Shown here: positions 1-7,764 of the stretch, one piece after another
Numbering within the stretch: the stretch's first letter is position 1
Layout of the letters: every line of letters begins with the position of its first letter
Origin: DASSWG01 sp035705295
GTDB lineage: Bacteria; Bacteroidota; Bacteroidia; Flavobacteriales; Flavobacteriaceae
Reading direction: 5' to 3'
NCBI GenBank assembly: GCA_035705295.1
Contig: DASSWG010000006.1
Span: 1-64,000, forward strand
DNA length: 64,000 nt
Translations under genes and position numbers: made by a program
The notes under the pieces: generated by a model
Database searches by the model: none
Told to the model about the DNA's origin: nothing
Seen by the model: the letters and a program-made list of their open reading frames with translations, nothing else

Positions 1-1
1 C

Positions 2-739
2 AGTTTTGTGGAAGAAGGAAATGAATTGACGGCCTACATTCTTTCCGAAAAAAACCATGAAAAAATCCTCGAAAACATTCGTTTGTTGCAATCGGATGAA
101 TTTGAAATTTCCTATTCCGTTGAAGAAATCGAACCCGTGAATTGGAACGCCGAATGGGAAAAGAATTTTTCACCAATCACCATAGAAAATCGTTGCACGA
201 TCCGCGCGCCATTCCATGAAAACCCTGAAACAGAATTTGACATTGTAATCGAACCCAAAATGTCGTTCGGAACCGGGCATCATGCCACAACTTATATGAT
301 GGCGCAATTGATTTTGGAAAACGAATGGAACGGAAAATCGGTGCTCGATATGGGATGTGGAACCGGGGTTTTGGCAATTTTGACCGAAAAGAAAGGAGCA
401 AAAAAAATCGACGCGATCGATATTGACAATTGGTGCTACCAAAACACATTGGAAAATGTGGAACGCAACAATTGTTCAAAAATAGAAGTATATGAAGGCG
501 GCGCGGAATTGTTGACTGGAAAAAAATACAACTCCATTTTGGCCAACATCAACCGGAATATTTTATTGGAAGACATGGACCAATATGTTAAATGTTTGGA
601 AACCGACGGGAGTTTGTTTTTAAGCGGATTTTATCTTGAAGATTTGCCCGTGATTCAAAATGCCTGCGAAAATCACGGATTGACGTATGCGAAACATTTG
701 GAACGAAACCAATGGACAGCTGTTAAATTTGTAAAATAA
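2..739 (+). CDS. prmA: Ribosomal protein L11 methyltransferase, 5' truncated by window edge
   Basis: This enzyme transfers methyl groups from S-adenosylmethionine to ribosomal protein L11 in the cytoplasm. About 245 codons are visible. The frame is open back to base 2 and the first residues (SFVEEGN) align with the interior of the family N-terminal domain, so roughly 30 residues and the true start lie outside the window. The C-terminal Rossmann methyltransferase domain carries the SAM-binding motif LDMGCGTGVLAI near visible residues 114-125, preceded by the family signature FGTGHHATT. An NINRN motif stands at the catalytic-loop position. clpS follows about 54 bases downstream on the same strand, so the two may be co-transcribed. 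The family assignment is secure; only the start is missing. Confidence 0.95.
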   Translation, partial: SFVEEGNELTAYILSEKNHEKILENIRLLQSDEFEISYSVEEIEPVNWNAEWEKNFSPITIENRCTIRAPFHENPETEFDIVIEPKMSFGTGHHATTYMMAQLILENEWNGKSVLDMGCGTGVLAILTEKKGAKKIDAIDIDNWCYQNTLENVERNNCSKIEVYEGGAELLTGKKYNSILANINRNILLEDMDQYVKCLETDGSLFLSGFYLEDLPVIQNACENHGLTYAKHLERNQWTAVKFVK

Positions 740-793
740 TTGCTTGAAAATAAAGGGATTTTGTATTTTTATACAGTTCAAAAAGAAATGAAT

Positions 794-1069
794 ATGAGTT
801 TTCAAGAAGAAATACTGGAAAAACCCAAAACCGGTGTCAAAGAAAAATATGAAAACGAAATCGTGGTTTATAACGATGATGTGAACACCTTTGACCATGT
901 CATCGAGTGTTTGATCCATGCATGTGACCACGAACCCTTACAAGCGGAACAATGTACTTTTTTGATTCATTACAAAGGGAAATGCACGGTGAAATCGGGG
1001 CCTTATGAAGATTTGGAGCCCCGATGTTCCAAATTGCTCAGCGCGGGTTTGAGCGCGGAAATTCTGTGA
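794..1069 (+). CDS. clpS: ATP-dependent Clp protease adaptor ClpS
   Basis: ClpS delivers N-degron substrates to the Clp AAA+ unfoldase; clpC, the likely partner here, is at the far end of this window. The 91-residue protein has the usual size. It shows the substrate-pocket signature YNDDVNTFDHVI, then the helical segment ending in HYKGKCTVKSGPYEDLEP and a closing LSAGLSAEIL, all typical of the family. The open frame extends upstream to a TTG at 740, but that extension (rich in Ile/Tyr/Phe) has no family counterpart. I chose ATG 794; ATG 788, two codons earlier, is equally possible. It lies directly downstream of prmA. Confidence 0.93.
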   Translation: MSFQEEILEKPKTGVKEKYENEIVVYNDDVNTFDHVIECLIHACDHEPLQAEQCTFLIHYKGKCTVKSGPYEDLEPRCSKLLSAGLSAEIL

Positions 1070-1405
1070 CCGTACAGGAAAATCACAACCAACATTCATA
1101 GATTGCGAAATAAATGAAGGTATTTCAATTATTTGCGCGATCAGTTTGTTTTTCAAAAGTTTTGGACAAAACGTCTTTTTTTGTTCCAATGTTGAATGCG
1201 TCCGGTTTTGAAATACGAATGGCTTTTTCGATGGTTGGCATTTTCGTGTTCAAATTCGATTAAATTGATTTCAAAAGTTCTCATAGCATTTAATTTTTGA
1301 TTGTTTCTTTAAAGACGCCTGAGAATTTGTTTTGTTACAGTTCTTCGCAAACAGGTTGATTTCATTGGAATTTGAAAAACAGCTATTTTTTTTACCCACT
1401 TCCTG
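1070..1405. other. Intergenic region between clpS and rdgB, possible decayed ORF
   Basis: These 336 bases separate two convergent genes. I see no clear terminator. On the minus strand, 1284 down to 1153 holds a 43-codon ATG-initiated frame encoding a basic peptide (begins MRTFEINLIEFEHENANH) that I do not recognise. It may be chance or a remnant. No homology can be claimed. Confidence 0.4.
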
Positions 1406-1981
1406 TTATGTTTTTGACAGAAATTCAATGAGCGCCCGAACCGCTTTTCCACGATGGCCCAATTTGTTTTTTTCTGAAAGTTCCATTTCCGCAAAGGTGT
1501 TTTTGCTTCCGGAGGGAATAAAAATGGGGTCGTAGCCAAAACCTAAACTTCCTCTTTTTTCCCGAATTATTTCCCCTTTGCATATTCCTTCGAACAATAG
1601 TTCCCGATCATTTAAAATTAGTGCGATCACGGTTTTGAACTGCGCCGAACGATTGGTTTTTTGTTCCAATTTTGAAAGTAATTTTTCAATATTCGCGTCG
1701 TCGTTTTTTTGTTCACCAGCGTAGCGTGCAGAATAAACGCCGGGTTCGCCGTTCAGCGCTTCGACTTCCAATCCGGTGTCGTCGGCGAAACAATCGTAAC
1801 CAAAATTTTCTTTGACATAGCGCGCTTTTTGCAGGGCGTTGCCTTCAATGGTTTCGGAAGTTTCCGGAATTTCTTCGGTACTTTCAATATCATCGAGCGA
1901 CGACAATTCAATGGATTTTGGGAGCAAACTTTGTAATTCTTTTAGTTTGTTTGGGTTGTGCGTGGCGAAGAGAAGTTTCAT
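1406..1981 (-). CDS. rdgB: Non-canonical purine NTP pyrophosphatase (RdgB/HAM1 family)
   Basis: The enzyme hydrolyses dITP, XTP and ITP to monophosphates and so keeps deaminated purines out of DNA and RNA. The 191-residue product begins MKLLFATHNPNKLKE, the nucleotide-binding N-terminus of the family. It continues with FADDTGLEVEALNGEPG (metal and base recognition), GSLGFGYDPIF and LSEKNKLGHRGKA. All hallmark motifs are intact and in order. The frame is open eight codons further upstream to 2005, but the family N-terminus fixes the start at ATG 1981. It sits alone on the minus strand downstream of the cold-shock gene, whose terminator lies between them. Confidence 0.96.
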   Translation of the reverse strand: MKLLFATHNPNKLKELQSLLPKSIELSSLDDIESTEEIPETSETIEGNALQKARYVKENFGYDCFADDTGLEVEALNGEPGVYSARYAGEQKNDDANIEKLLSKLEQKTNRSAQFKTVIALILNDRELLFEGICKGEIIREKRGSLGFGYDPIFIPSGSKNTFAEMELSEKNKLGHRGKAVRALIEFLSKT

Positions 1982-2035
1982 TTGGAACATTTTTTCAAGG
2001 GTCAAAAGTAAAAACTTTTCAGCAAAATTTCATTT

Positions 2036-2070
2036 GCAAAAAAAAAGCCACCCGCTGTGGCGGATGGCTT
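2036..2070 (-). terminator. Rho-independent terminator of the cold-shock gene
   Basis: An inverted repeat AAGCCACCCGC / GCGGATGGCTT with one mismatch forms a strong stem with a TGTG loop. Read on the minus strand it is followed by a run of about eight T. It lies about 28 bases after the stop of the cold-shock gene. Confidence 0.85.
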
Positions 2071-2097
2071 AAAATTCATTTTTCAACGATTTTTTTC

Positions 2098-2292
2098 TTA
2101 GTCGAGCACTTCAACGTTAATGGCGTTCAAGCCTTTTTTTCCGTTTTCGGTGTCGTACTTCACTTTGTCGTCCTCGCGGATTTCATCGATCAATCCTGTT
2201 GCGTGCACAAAAATGTCTTCGCCGGTTTCGTCAGATTTAATAAATCCGAAACCTTTTGCATTGTTGAAAAATTTTACTGTTCCTTCACTCAT
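2098..2292 (-). CDS. Cold-shock domain protein (CspA family)
   Basis: This is a small single-domain OB-fold protein that binds single-stranded RNA or DNA and acts as an RNA chaperone. The 64-residue length is standard. RNP1 is present as KGFGFIKSD and RNP2 as DIFVHATG, with the usual MSEGTVKFFNNA N-terminus. ATG 2292 is the only sensible start. A strong terminator follows. The 5' side is a long AT-rich leader: a TATCTTTG box at 2495-2502 on the minus strand would give roughly 190 bases of untranslated mRNA, as is common for cold-shock genes. It cannot be told from sequence alone whether expression is cold-inducible or constitutive. Confidence 0.96.
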   Translation of the reverse strand: MSEGTVKFFNNAKGFGFIKSDETGEDIFVHATGLIDEIREDDKVKYDTENGKKGLNAINVEVLD

Positions 2293-2494
2293 GGTACTAA
2301 ATTGTTAAAATAATTCCCGGTTTTTTTTCGGGAAAGGTTGTTATTGCCAAGTATTTCGCCTTGACCGATTTATAATTTTTCCGATTTTTTCGGAAAACAG
2401 TTCAACTTAAAAAAATAGGAAATAGAAAGGTGATTTGAAATACAGGTGTAGATTAAATACTCACTAAAACGAATTCATTCTTGTAAAACTTTGG

Positions 2495-2502
2495 CAAAGA
2501 TA
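2495..2502 (-). promoter_or_regulatory. Putative -7 box of the cold-shock gene (TATCTTTG)
   Basis: TATCTTTG matches the Bacteroidota -7 consensus TAnnTTTG on the minus strand. No TTTG sits at the expected distance upstream, so this rests on one element only. Confidence 0.4.
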
Positions 2503-2586
2503 CGAATAGTTTTTCAATTTTGGTTGTTTTTTAAAACTTTAACACAGGCCTGCCCAAGTAAAAGTTGATTTTCGCAGATCCCTTTG

Positions 2587-2622
2587 TTTGATTTTACTAT
2601 TCAAAATTCATTCGTATGTTTG
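2587..2622 (+). promoter_or_regulatory. Putative promoter of the DUF2179 membrane gene
   Basis: TTTG at 2587-2590 and TATGTTTG at 2615-2622 match the Bacteroidota -33 and -7 elements, with a slightly long 24-base spacer. The predicted start site is about 30 bases before ATG 2662. Confidence 0.5.
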
Positions 2623-2661
2623 ACATAAAACAAACTAATTGGATTTTAACAATCAAAATAA

Positions 2662-3279
2662 ATGTACGTTATGGAAAGTTTTTTTCTCGAATATTTTGGA
2701 TTGACCCCTGAAGTACTCAATTATGTGGTTTTGCCCGTATTGATTTTCTTGGCAAGGATTGGTGACGTTTCCATTTCCACTGTCCGTATAATGTTTGTGA
2801 TGGGCGGCAAAAAAACGATCGCTCCCATTTTGGGTTTTTTTGAAGCACTGATTTGGTTGTTGGCAATTGGTCAAATTTTCAACAATATTGATAATGCATG
2901 GTCCTATTTTGCTTATGCCGCAGGATTTGCTTCAGGAACATTCATCGGAATGCACATTGAAGAAAAATTGGCCATCGGACAAGTGGTGTTGCGACTCATC
3001 ACCAAAGAGCCGGTGCACGAATTCCTCAATTTTTTGCAAGAAAACAATTACCGTTATTCCATTTTGGACGCAGAGGGAATAACCGGAAAAGTGAACGTGG
3101 TTTTTTTGGTTTTGAAGCGCGACAACCTTAAACCGATCACACAAGCTGTAAATTTATACCACCCAAACGCCTTTTATACCATCGAGGGCGTTAAACAAGT
3201 CAACGAATCAAATATTGATGACAATGTTCCGCAAGGAATAGGACTTTGGCGCGGATTGACAAAGTTGAAACGAAAATAA
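2662..3279 (+). CDS. DUF2179/DUF5698 (UPF0316) membrane protein
   Basis: This inner-membrane protein of 205 residues belongs to the UPF0316 family; its biochemical role is unknown. Three hydrophobic segments occupy roughly residues 15-37, 50-73 and 80-100, with the family signature RIGDVSISTVRIMFVMGGKK between the first two. The C-terminal half is a soluble DUF2179-type domain (about 110-180), which in related proteins has been proposed to bind small ligands. ATG 2662 is used; ATG 2671 (MESFFLEYFG) is an alternative. It is monocistronic: rlmH converges from the right 37 bases away. Confidence 0.85.
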   Translation: MYVMESFFLEYFGLTPEVLNYVVLPVLIFLARIGDVSISTVRIMFVMGGKKTIAPILGFFEALIWLLAIGQIFNNIDNAWSYFAYAAGFASGTFIGMHIEEKLAIGQVVLRLITKEPVHEFLNFLQENNYRYSILDAEGITGKVNVVFLVLKRDNLKPITQAVNLYHPNAFYTIEGVKQVNESNIDDNVPQGIGLWRGLTKLKRK

Positions 3280-3316
3280 AGATCAATTTTTTAAAAAAAT
3301 TCAAAAGCTTCACACC

Positions 3317-3790
3317 TCACTTATGATGATAGGGTTCGTTTTTCAAAATTGTGAACGCCCGATAAAGTTGTTCCACAAAAAACAAGCGCACCATTTGGTG
3401 CGAAAAAGTCATTTTCGACAAGCTGATTTTTTGATTGGCACGTTCATAAACTTCCTCTGAAAAACCATAGGGACCGCCGATTGCGAAAACCAACTGTTTT
3501 TTTCCGCTGTTCATTTGTTTTTGAATGAACCCCGAAAAACCTTCCGAAGAAAAAGAAGCGCCGTTTTCGTCCAACAAAACCAAGTGATCAGAAGAATTTA
3601 TTTTCGCTAAAATCAACTCGCCTTCCTTTGTTTTTTGCTGGCTTTCGCTCAATCCTTTTGTTTTTTTCAAATCGGGAAGCAATTCCATTTCAAAACGGGA
3701 ATAATGCGTTAACCGCTTACGGTACAGATCAATCAGATTTTTCAGTTCCTTGTTGTCGGTTTTCCCGACCGCTGTTAATTTTATGGTCAT
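3317..3790 (-). CDS. rlmH: 23S rRNA (pseudouridine1915-N3)-methyltransferase
   Basis: RlmH methylates pseudouridine 1915 in helix 69 of 23S rRNA, using S-adenosylmethionine and a SPOUT knot fold. The product of 157 residues is the normal length. It begins MTIKLTAVGKTDNKEL and carries the knot motifs LVFAIGGPYGFSEEV and LSKMTFSHQMVRLFFVEQLY, which form the SAM and substrate pocket, ending in the conserved PYHHK tail. It diverges from nadC with 50 bases between start codons, so their promoters must overlap. A TATTTTTG box at 3823-3830 on the minus strand is a possible -7 element. Confidence 0.96.
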   Translation of the reverse strand: MTIKLTAVGKTDNKELKNLIDLYRKRLTHYSRFEMELLPDLKKTKGLSESQQKTKEGELILAKINSSDHLVLLDENGASFSSEGFSGFIQKQMNSGKKQLVFAIGGPYGFSEEVYERANQKISLSKMTFSHQMVRLFFVEQLYRAFTILKNEPYHHK

Positions 3791-3840
3791 CGTACAGGTT
3801 TGCGATTACTTTGCTACATTAGCAAAAATAACCTTTGAAA

Positions 3841-4698
3841 ATGATACACAGTTCTAAATTTAAAAAAGAATTGGATTTGGTGATCACCAACGCAGTTCGC
3901 GAAGATGTTGGCACCGGCGATCACAGTTCGTTGGCATGCATTCCCGAAAATGCCAAGGGAAAAGCAAAATTATTGGTTAAGGACAAAGGCATTTTGGCGG
4001 GCGTGGAATTCGCCAAAAAAGTGTTCGAATACATCGATCCCAATTTGAAAATGGAAATTTTCATAAAAGATGGGGAACCCGTGGAAAAAGGGGAGGTGGC
4101 TTTTCACGTTTCCGGAAATAGTCAATCCATTCTAAAAGCCGAACGCTTGGCGTTGAACGGAATGCAGCGTATGAGTGCGATTGCGACCAAGACCCATAAA
4201 TTTGTGGAGGTTTTGTACGGAACGGAAACCAAAATTTTGGATACCCGCAAAACCACGCCGGGGATCCGGGTGTTGGAAAAATGGGCGGTAAAAATCGGCG
4301 GCGGAGAAAACCACCGTTGGGGCTTGGACGATATGATAATGCTCAAGGACAACCACATCGATTTCGCTGGCGGAATTACCCCGGCCATCGAAAAGACCAA
4401 AGCCTACCTAAAAGAAAATCAACTCGATTTAAAAATCATTTTGGAAGCCCGAAATTTGAAAGAAATAGAAACTATCTTGGAAAGTGAGGGCGTGTATCGC
4501 ATTTTGATCGATAATTTCGATTATGAAACCACAAAAAAAGCCGTCCGACTGATCGATGGAAAATGCTTGACCGAGTCCAGCGGGGGCATCACCTTGGAAA
4601 CCGCAAAAGCTTATGCCGAGTGTGGTGTGGATTTTATTTCCAGCGGTTCGTTGACGCACTCGGTGCACAACATGGATTTGAGCCTAAAAGCAATGTAA
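3841..4698 (+). CDS. nadC: Nicotinate-nucleotide pyrophosphorylase (carboxylating)
   Basis: This is quinolinate phosphoribosyltransferase, which converts quinolinate and PRPP to nicotinate mononucleotide and CO2 in de novo NAD synthesis. The 285-residue protein has the N-terminal sandwich domain with REDVGTGDHSS, then the alpha/beta barrel. The active-site motifs are KILDTRKTTPGIRVLEKWAV, GGGENHRWGLDDMIMLKDNH and the C-terminal ESSGGI. ATG 3841 is used; an upstream in-frame TTG at 3835 adds only two codons. Neither nadA nor nadB is nearby. It diverges from rlmH. Confidence 0.96.
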   Translation: MIHSSKFKKELDLVITNAVREDVGTGDHSSLACIPENAKGKAKLLVKDKGILAGVEFAKKVFEYIDPNLKMEIFIKDGEPVEKGEVAFHVSGNSQSILKAERLALNGMQRMSAIATKTHKFVEVLYGTETKILDTRKTTPGIRVLEKWAVKIGGGENHRWGLDDMIMLKDNHIDFAGGITPAIEKTKAYLKENQLDLKIILEARNLKEIETILESEGVYRILIDNFDYETTKKAVRLIDGKCLTESSGGITLETAKAYAECGVDFISSGSLTHSVHNMDLSLKAM

Positions 4699-4777
4699 TG
4701 GTAATCGGTTAATTGGGGATCAGTGATCAGTTTTTATTCGGGTTAATTCGATTTAATTCGCACATATTCGTAGCTAA

Positions 4778-5713
4778 ATGACCAAAGAGGTAGAAGATAA
4801 ATTAAAAAAAATTCCCGTTTTGGGATGGATCGTGCGTAAAAGCAAGCAGATCATCCTTCCGGGAATGGAAGGTTTGTCGCTATATGATCTTTGGGAAATC
4901 TACTCGCTCGGAATTATAAAAGGCGCTTTTTCGTTACGGGCCAATTCCATTTCGTTCAATTTTTTCATGGCAATTTTCCCGTTTTTGTTGTTTTTGTTGA
5001 ATTTGATCCCTTTTATTTGGTTCATCGACGATTTTCAATTGAAATTTTTGGTGTTTGTGGACAAGTTGCTGCCTCCACAAACCCACGAATTTTTTGGCGA
5101 TATTTTCACAGATATTGCCAGCAACCAGCGTGTGGGCCTTCTTTCTTTTGTGTTTGTACTGTCCATTTTTTTGATGGCCAACGGCATCAATGCTATTTTT
5201 GAAGGATTCGAATCTTCTTACCACACCCAAATCAACCGTTCGTTCGTTCGGCAATATGTGGTCGCCATTGGGGTTTCCATTATCGTGGCATTGTTGTTGT
5301 TGTTAACGGTGATAGCAACCATTTATTTAACCTACATGATCGAAAACCTGCGGGATTTCGGGCTGTTTTCCGACAGTGTTGTTTGGGCGGAAATTGGTCG
5401 TTATGCCGTGTTCGTTGTAATGGTTTATATCGGGGTCGCCACGCTCTATTATTTGGGCACCCGCGAAGGAAGGTTGCACAGGTTCTTTTCAGTGGGCGCG
5501 TTGTTCACGATGCTGCTGATCGTATTGACCACATTTTTGTTCGCGATTTACATCAACAATTTCAGTACCTACAACGAATTGTACGGATCCATTGGGGCAT
5601 TGTTGATTTTGATGGTTTATATTTGGCTAAATTCGAACATTTTATTGTTGGGGTTCGAATTGAACGCATCTTTGAACAAAATGAGAAAAAAACACAATAA
5701 CCAAACAATCTAA
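4778..5713 (+). CDS. YihY/BrkB family inner-membrane protein
   Basis: This 311-residue polytopic membrane protein belongs to the YihY/virulence factor BrkB family, often proposed to be a transporter; its substrate is unknown. After a soluble N-terminal 50 residues there are about six hydrophobic segments, near residues 55-85, 125-145, 165-190, 205-230, 240-262 and 268-292. The family motifs LRANSISFNFFMAIFPFL and YGSIGALLILMVYIWLNSNI are clear. ATG 4778 lies 79 bases after nadC in DNA with no strong promoter, so read-through from nadC is possible. The chalcone-isomerase-like gene follows after 11 bases and is probably co-transcribed. Confidence 0.9.
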   Translation: MTKEVEDKLKKIPVLGWIVRKSKQIILPGMEGLSLYDLWEIYSLGIIKGAFSLRANSISFNFFMAIFPFLLFLLNLIPFIWFIDDFQLKFLVFVDKLLPPQTHEFFGDIFTDIASNQRVGLLSFVFVLSIFLMANGINAIFEGFESSYHTQINRSFVRQYVVAIGVSIIVALLLLLTVIATIYLTYMIENLRDFGLFSDSVVWAEIGRYAVFVVMVYIGVATLYYLGTREGRLHRFFSVGALFTMLLIVLTTFLFAIYINNFSTYNELYGSIGALLILMVYIWLNSNILLLGFELNASLNKMRKKHNNQTI

Positions 5714-5724
5714 ATTAGATAACT

Positions 5725-6285
5725 ATGAAAAATGTTTTTTTGATTTTTTTGAGCCTTTGCGCCATAACTTTTACTTCGGCGCAAACAGAAATTGGCGATG
5801 CCGTTTTGCCCAATTCAGAAACTTTTGGAGAACACCAATTGGTATTGAACGGAGCTGGTGTACGCGAAAAATTTTGGATCGATATGTATGTGGGCGCACT
5901 GTATTTGCCCAAAAAATCCACCGATGCAAAAGCAATTTTGGAAAATGGGCAACCCGTTGCCGTTAAATTGTATATTGTTTCAAGGTTGATCAGCAGCGAA
6001 CGAATGAGCGATGCAGTTGATGACGGTTTTCGAAAATCCACCAAAGGAAATACCGCGCCTTTCAAGAAGAAAATCGACAAGTTCAAAACCTTTTTCAGCG
6101 AAGAAATCAACAAAGACGATGTTTTTGACATCACCTATCAACCCGCACTTGGGGTGGTGGTATACAAAAACGGCAAAAAATTGGGCGAAATACAGGGCGA
6201 AGATTTCAAAACCGCGGTATTCGGTATTTGGCTTTCGGAACATCCAGCAAATGAAGACCTCAAAAAAGCAATGTTGGGAATGTAG
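5725..6285 (+). CDS. Secreted chalcone isomerase-like family protein
   Basis: The 186-residue protein carries a signal peptide (MKNVFLIFLSLCAITFTSAQ, cleavage about residue 19) and a chalcone-isomerase fold domain. The motif KFWIDMYVGALYLPKKSTDA is characteristic of the bacterial family, in which the flavonoid-isomerase active site is usually not conserved, so a catalytic role should not be assumed. Fatty-acid binding has been shown for some plant relatives. It is probably exported to the periplasm. It starts 11 bases after the YihY gene and is followed 49 bases later by another exported protein, suggesting one transcript. Confidence 0.88.
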   Translation: MKNVFLIFLSLCAITFTSAQTEIGDAVLPNSETFGEHQLVLNGAGVREKFWIDMYVGALYLPKKSTDAKAILENGQPVAVKLYIVSRLISSERMSDAVDDGFRKSTKGNTAPFKKKIDKFKTFFSEEINKDDVFDITYQPALGVVVYKNGKKLGEIQGEDFKTAVFGIWLSEHPANEDLKKAMLGM

Positions 6286-6334
6286 ATATTCCTAACGATC
6301 AGCAGAAAATCATCAACAACTATTTTATTTTCCA

Positions 6335-6757
6335 ATGAAGAACCTAACGATTATTTTTTTCTTGTTTTTTGTTTCGATTGTGAACGCCCAAAGTGTTTTC
6401 GGAAAATGGAAAACCATGGACGACGAAACCGGAAAGGCCAAAGCCATTGTGAACATTTATGAAAAAAACGGAAAAATTTTTGGCGACATCGTTCGTGTTT
6501 TGAAAGAATCCGAGCGCGGTAAATTGTGCACCGAATGTGAAGGCAAACGAAAGGGTCAAAAAATCGAAGGGATGACAATCATTGAAAACATGGAAAAAGA
6601 CGGAGATCAATTTGAAAATGGAACCATTTTGGACCCGGAAAACGGAAAAATATACAAAGCAAAAATCTGGTTGAACGAAGACAACCCCAATATTTTGAAC
6701 GTTCGCGGATATATTGGGTTTTTGTACCGTACACAAAATTGGGTACGGATGGAGTAA
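6335..6757 (+). CDS. DUF2147 family secreted protein
   Basis: This is a 140-residue exported protein with a signal peptide (MKNLTIIFFLFFVSIVNAQS, cleavage near residue 19) and one DUF2147 domain, a small beta-barrel family common in Bacteroidota and Proteobacteria. The family pattern GKWKTMDDETGKAKAIVNIY, a CTEC cysteine pair in the middle and the closing RGYIGFLYRTQNWVR are all present. The molecular function is unknown. It lies downstream of another small exported protein on the same strand. Confidence 0.88.
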   Translation: MKNLTIIFFLFFVSIVNAQSVFGKWKTMDDETGKAKAIVNIYEKNGKIFGDIVRVLKESERGKLCTECEGKRKGQKIEGMTIIENMEKDGDQFENGTILDPENGKIYKAKIWLNEDNPNILNVRGYIGFLYRTQNWVRME

Positions 6758-6816
6758 AATCAGTGGTACTTCATTAAAAAAAATGATTTTCAAAATAAAT
6801 TTCGAACATTAATTAG

Positions 6817-6824
6817 TATTTTTG
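6817..6824 (+). promoter_or_regulatory. -7 box upstream of the toxin-antitoxin pair (TATTTTTG)
   Basis: TATTTTTG fits the Bacteroidota -7 consensus and ends 18 bases before the antitoxin ATG. The -33 region has only a weak TTTC. Confidence 0.45.
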
Positions 6825-6842
6825 AGATAAATATAATTTGTG

Positions 6843-7064
6843 ATGAATATTCAAACTGAGAAAATACATTTAGCCAAATTGCTTTTGGAAACTGAAAACC
6901 CCAAAATAATTGAGTCTATTAAAAAGATTTTCAAAAAGGCCAAATCAGTAGATTTTTGGAATGATTTATCTTTTGATCAAAAAGAGGAAATAGACAAAGC
7001 TTCAACGGAAATTAAAAATGGAGAGATAACAGACTATGAGTCGTTTATGGAAAAGCATCGATAA
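6843..7064 (+). CDS. Putative type II antitoxin of a RelE/ParE-type module
   Basis: This 73-residue, strongly charged helical protein is encoded immediately upstream of a RelE/ParE-like toxin, the usual antitoxin position. The reading frames abut: antitoxin stop at 7062-7064, toxin ATG at 7065. I see no clear DNA-binding motif. The pattern (helical N-terminus, then SFDQKEEIDKASTEIKNGE) resembles the short addiction-module components common in Bacteroidota. The assignment is by context and general character. The DNA is more AT-rich than its neighbours, consistent with horizontal acquisition. An in-frame GTG at 6840 directly precedes the chosen ATG. Confidence 0.75.
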   Translation: MNIQTEKIHLAKLLLETENPKIIESIKKIFKKAKSVDFWNDLSFDQKEEIDKASTEIKNGEITDYESFMEKHR

Positions 7065-7367
7065 ATGAACAGAAAAGTTGTCATTTCAAAAACAGCAGAA
7101 AAGAAATTAGAGAAACTTTTCGATTATCTAATTGAAAAATGGTCGCTGAAAGTTAAATATGAATTTGTAAAGAAATTAGATGACTGCATTGATACCATAA
7201 AAGATCAACCTGAAATATTTCCTGAATCCCAAAAAAGGAAAGGGTTAAGAAAATGCGTGGTAACCCCACAAACTATTTTGTATTATCGTTTTACTTCCAA
7301 ACGAATCAATATAATTACAATATTTGATTCGAGGCAAAACCCAGATAAACTGTACAAAGAAATATAA
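7065..7367 (+). CDS. Type II toxin, RelE/ParE family
   Basis: The 100-residue basic protein has the RelE/ParE superfamily layout: an N-terminal beta strand and long helices (VVISKTAEKKLEKLFDYLIE), a central FPESQKRKGLRKCVV segment and C-terminal strands TILYYRFTSKRINIITIFDSR ending in QNPDKL. The FDSRQNP ending is typical of the ParE-like branch, whose members target gyrase, whereas RelE members cleave ribosome-bound mRNA; sequence alone does not settle the target. It directly abuts the antitoxin with no spacer, implying translational coupling. Confidence 0.85.
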   Translation: MNRKVVISKTAEKKLEKLFDYLIEKWSLKVKYEFVKKLDDCIDTIKDQPEIFPESQKRKGLRKCVVTPQTILYYRFTSKRINIITIFDSRQNPDKLYKEI

Positions 7368-7393
7368 TCGTAAAAAACGAAGTTGGCTATGAC

Positions 7394-7509
7394 CAGACGG
7401 TAAAAAGAGCTTCGGTTGAAAATTTACGTACCTGCCGGTAGACAGGTAAAAGAAATATTCATTTTTTCAAAAAAACAAAACAAGAAAAGCCCTGCCAGCC
7501 TACCGTCTG
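7394..7509. repeat. Inverted-repeat-bounded segment of about 116 bases
   Basis: CAGACGGTA and TACCGTCTG are perfect 9-base inverted repeats at the two ends, with a CTGCCGGTAGACAGG palindrome inside. The small palindromes resemble the CCTGCCGGACGGGCAGG type at 12793 and 33400. It may be a small non-autonomous mobile sequence or a nested palindrome cluster. Confidence 0.45.
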
Positions 7510-7710
7510 AAAGTTTTTAGAAACTGCTTAAAAAATCTATCAAAAAAAGTTTGTTTATATAGGTAACCTTTTTGTTGTTAAGGATTTAATCTCTTCAAAA
7601 AATGGATTTTTGGACGGTATCCCACAAAAATGATCCTCCGCACACAATGGCAAAACGAAAACATAAAAGCCTGGAACTTACAATTGTTTCGGGCTTTTGT
7701 TGTTTTCGGG

Positions 7711-7740
7711 CTTGCTACTTGAAAAAGAACCCTAACTTTG
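7711..7740 (+). promoter_or_regulatory. Putative priA promoter
   Basis: CTTG at 7711-7714 and TAACTTTG at 7733-7740 with an 18-base spacer fit the Bacteroidota consensus. The predicted start site lies about 20 bases before the priA ATG. Confidence 0.6.
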
Positions 7741-7764
7741 TGTTGCCCGTTCCAAAAACGAAAA

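Larger units (their letters stand above)
2293..2661. other. AT-rich divergent intergenic region upstream of csp and the DUF2179 gene
   Basis: These 369 bases hold no plausible protein gene. They contain the presumed long leader of the cold-shock mRNA on the minus strand and the promoter of the DUF2179 gene on the plus strand. The leader includes T-rich tracts and a short hairpin-like GGAAAA/TTTTCC segment, but I cannot assign a defined riboregulator. Confidence 0.5.
7368..7764. other. Intergenic region with palindromic repeats before priA
   Basis: These 397 bases have no plausible gene. They contain a 9-base perfect inverted repeat 107 bases apart (CAGACGGTA at 7394-7402, TACCGTCTG at 7501-7509) that encloses a smaller ACCTG/CAGGT palindrome at 7430-7447. 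They also hold a weak AAAAGCC/GGGCTTTT hairpin near 7665-7698 and the priA promoter at 7711-7740. Confidence 0.55.
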
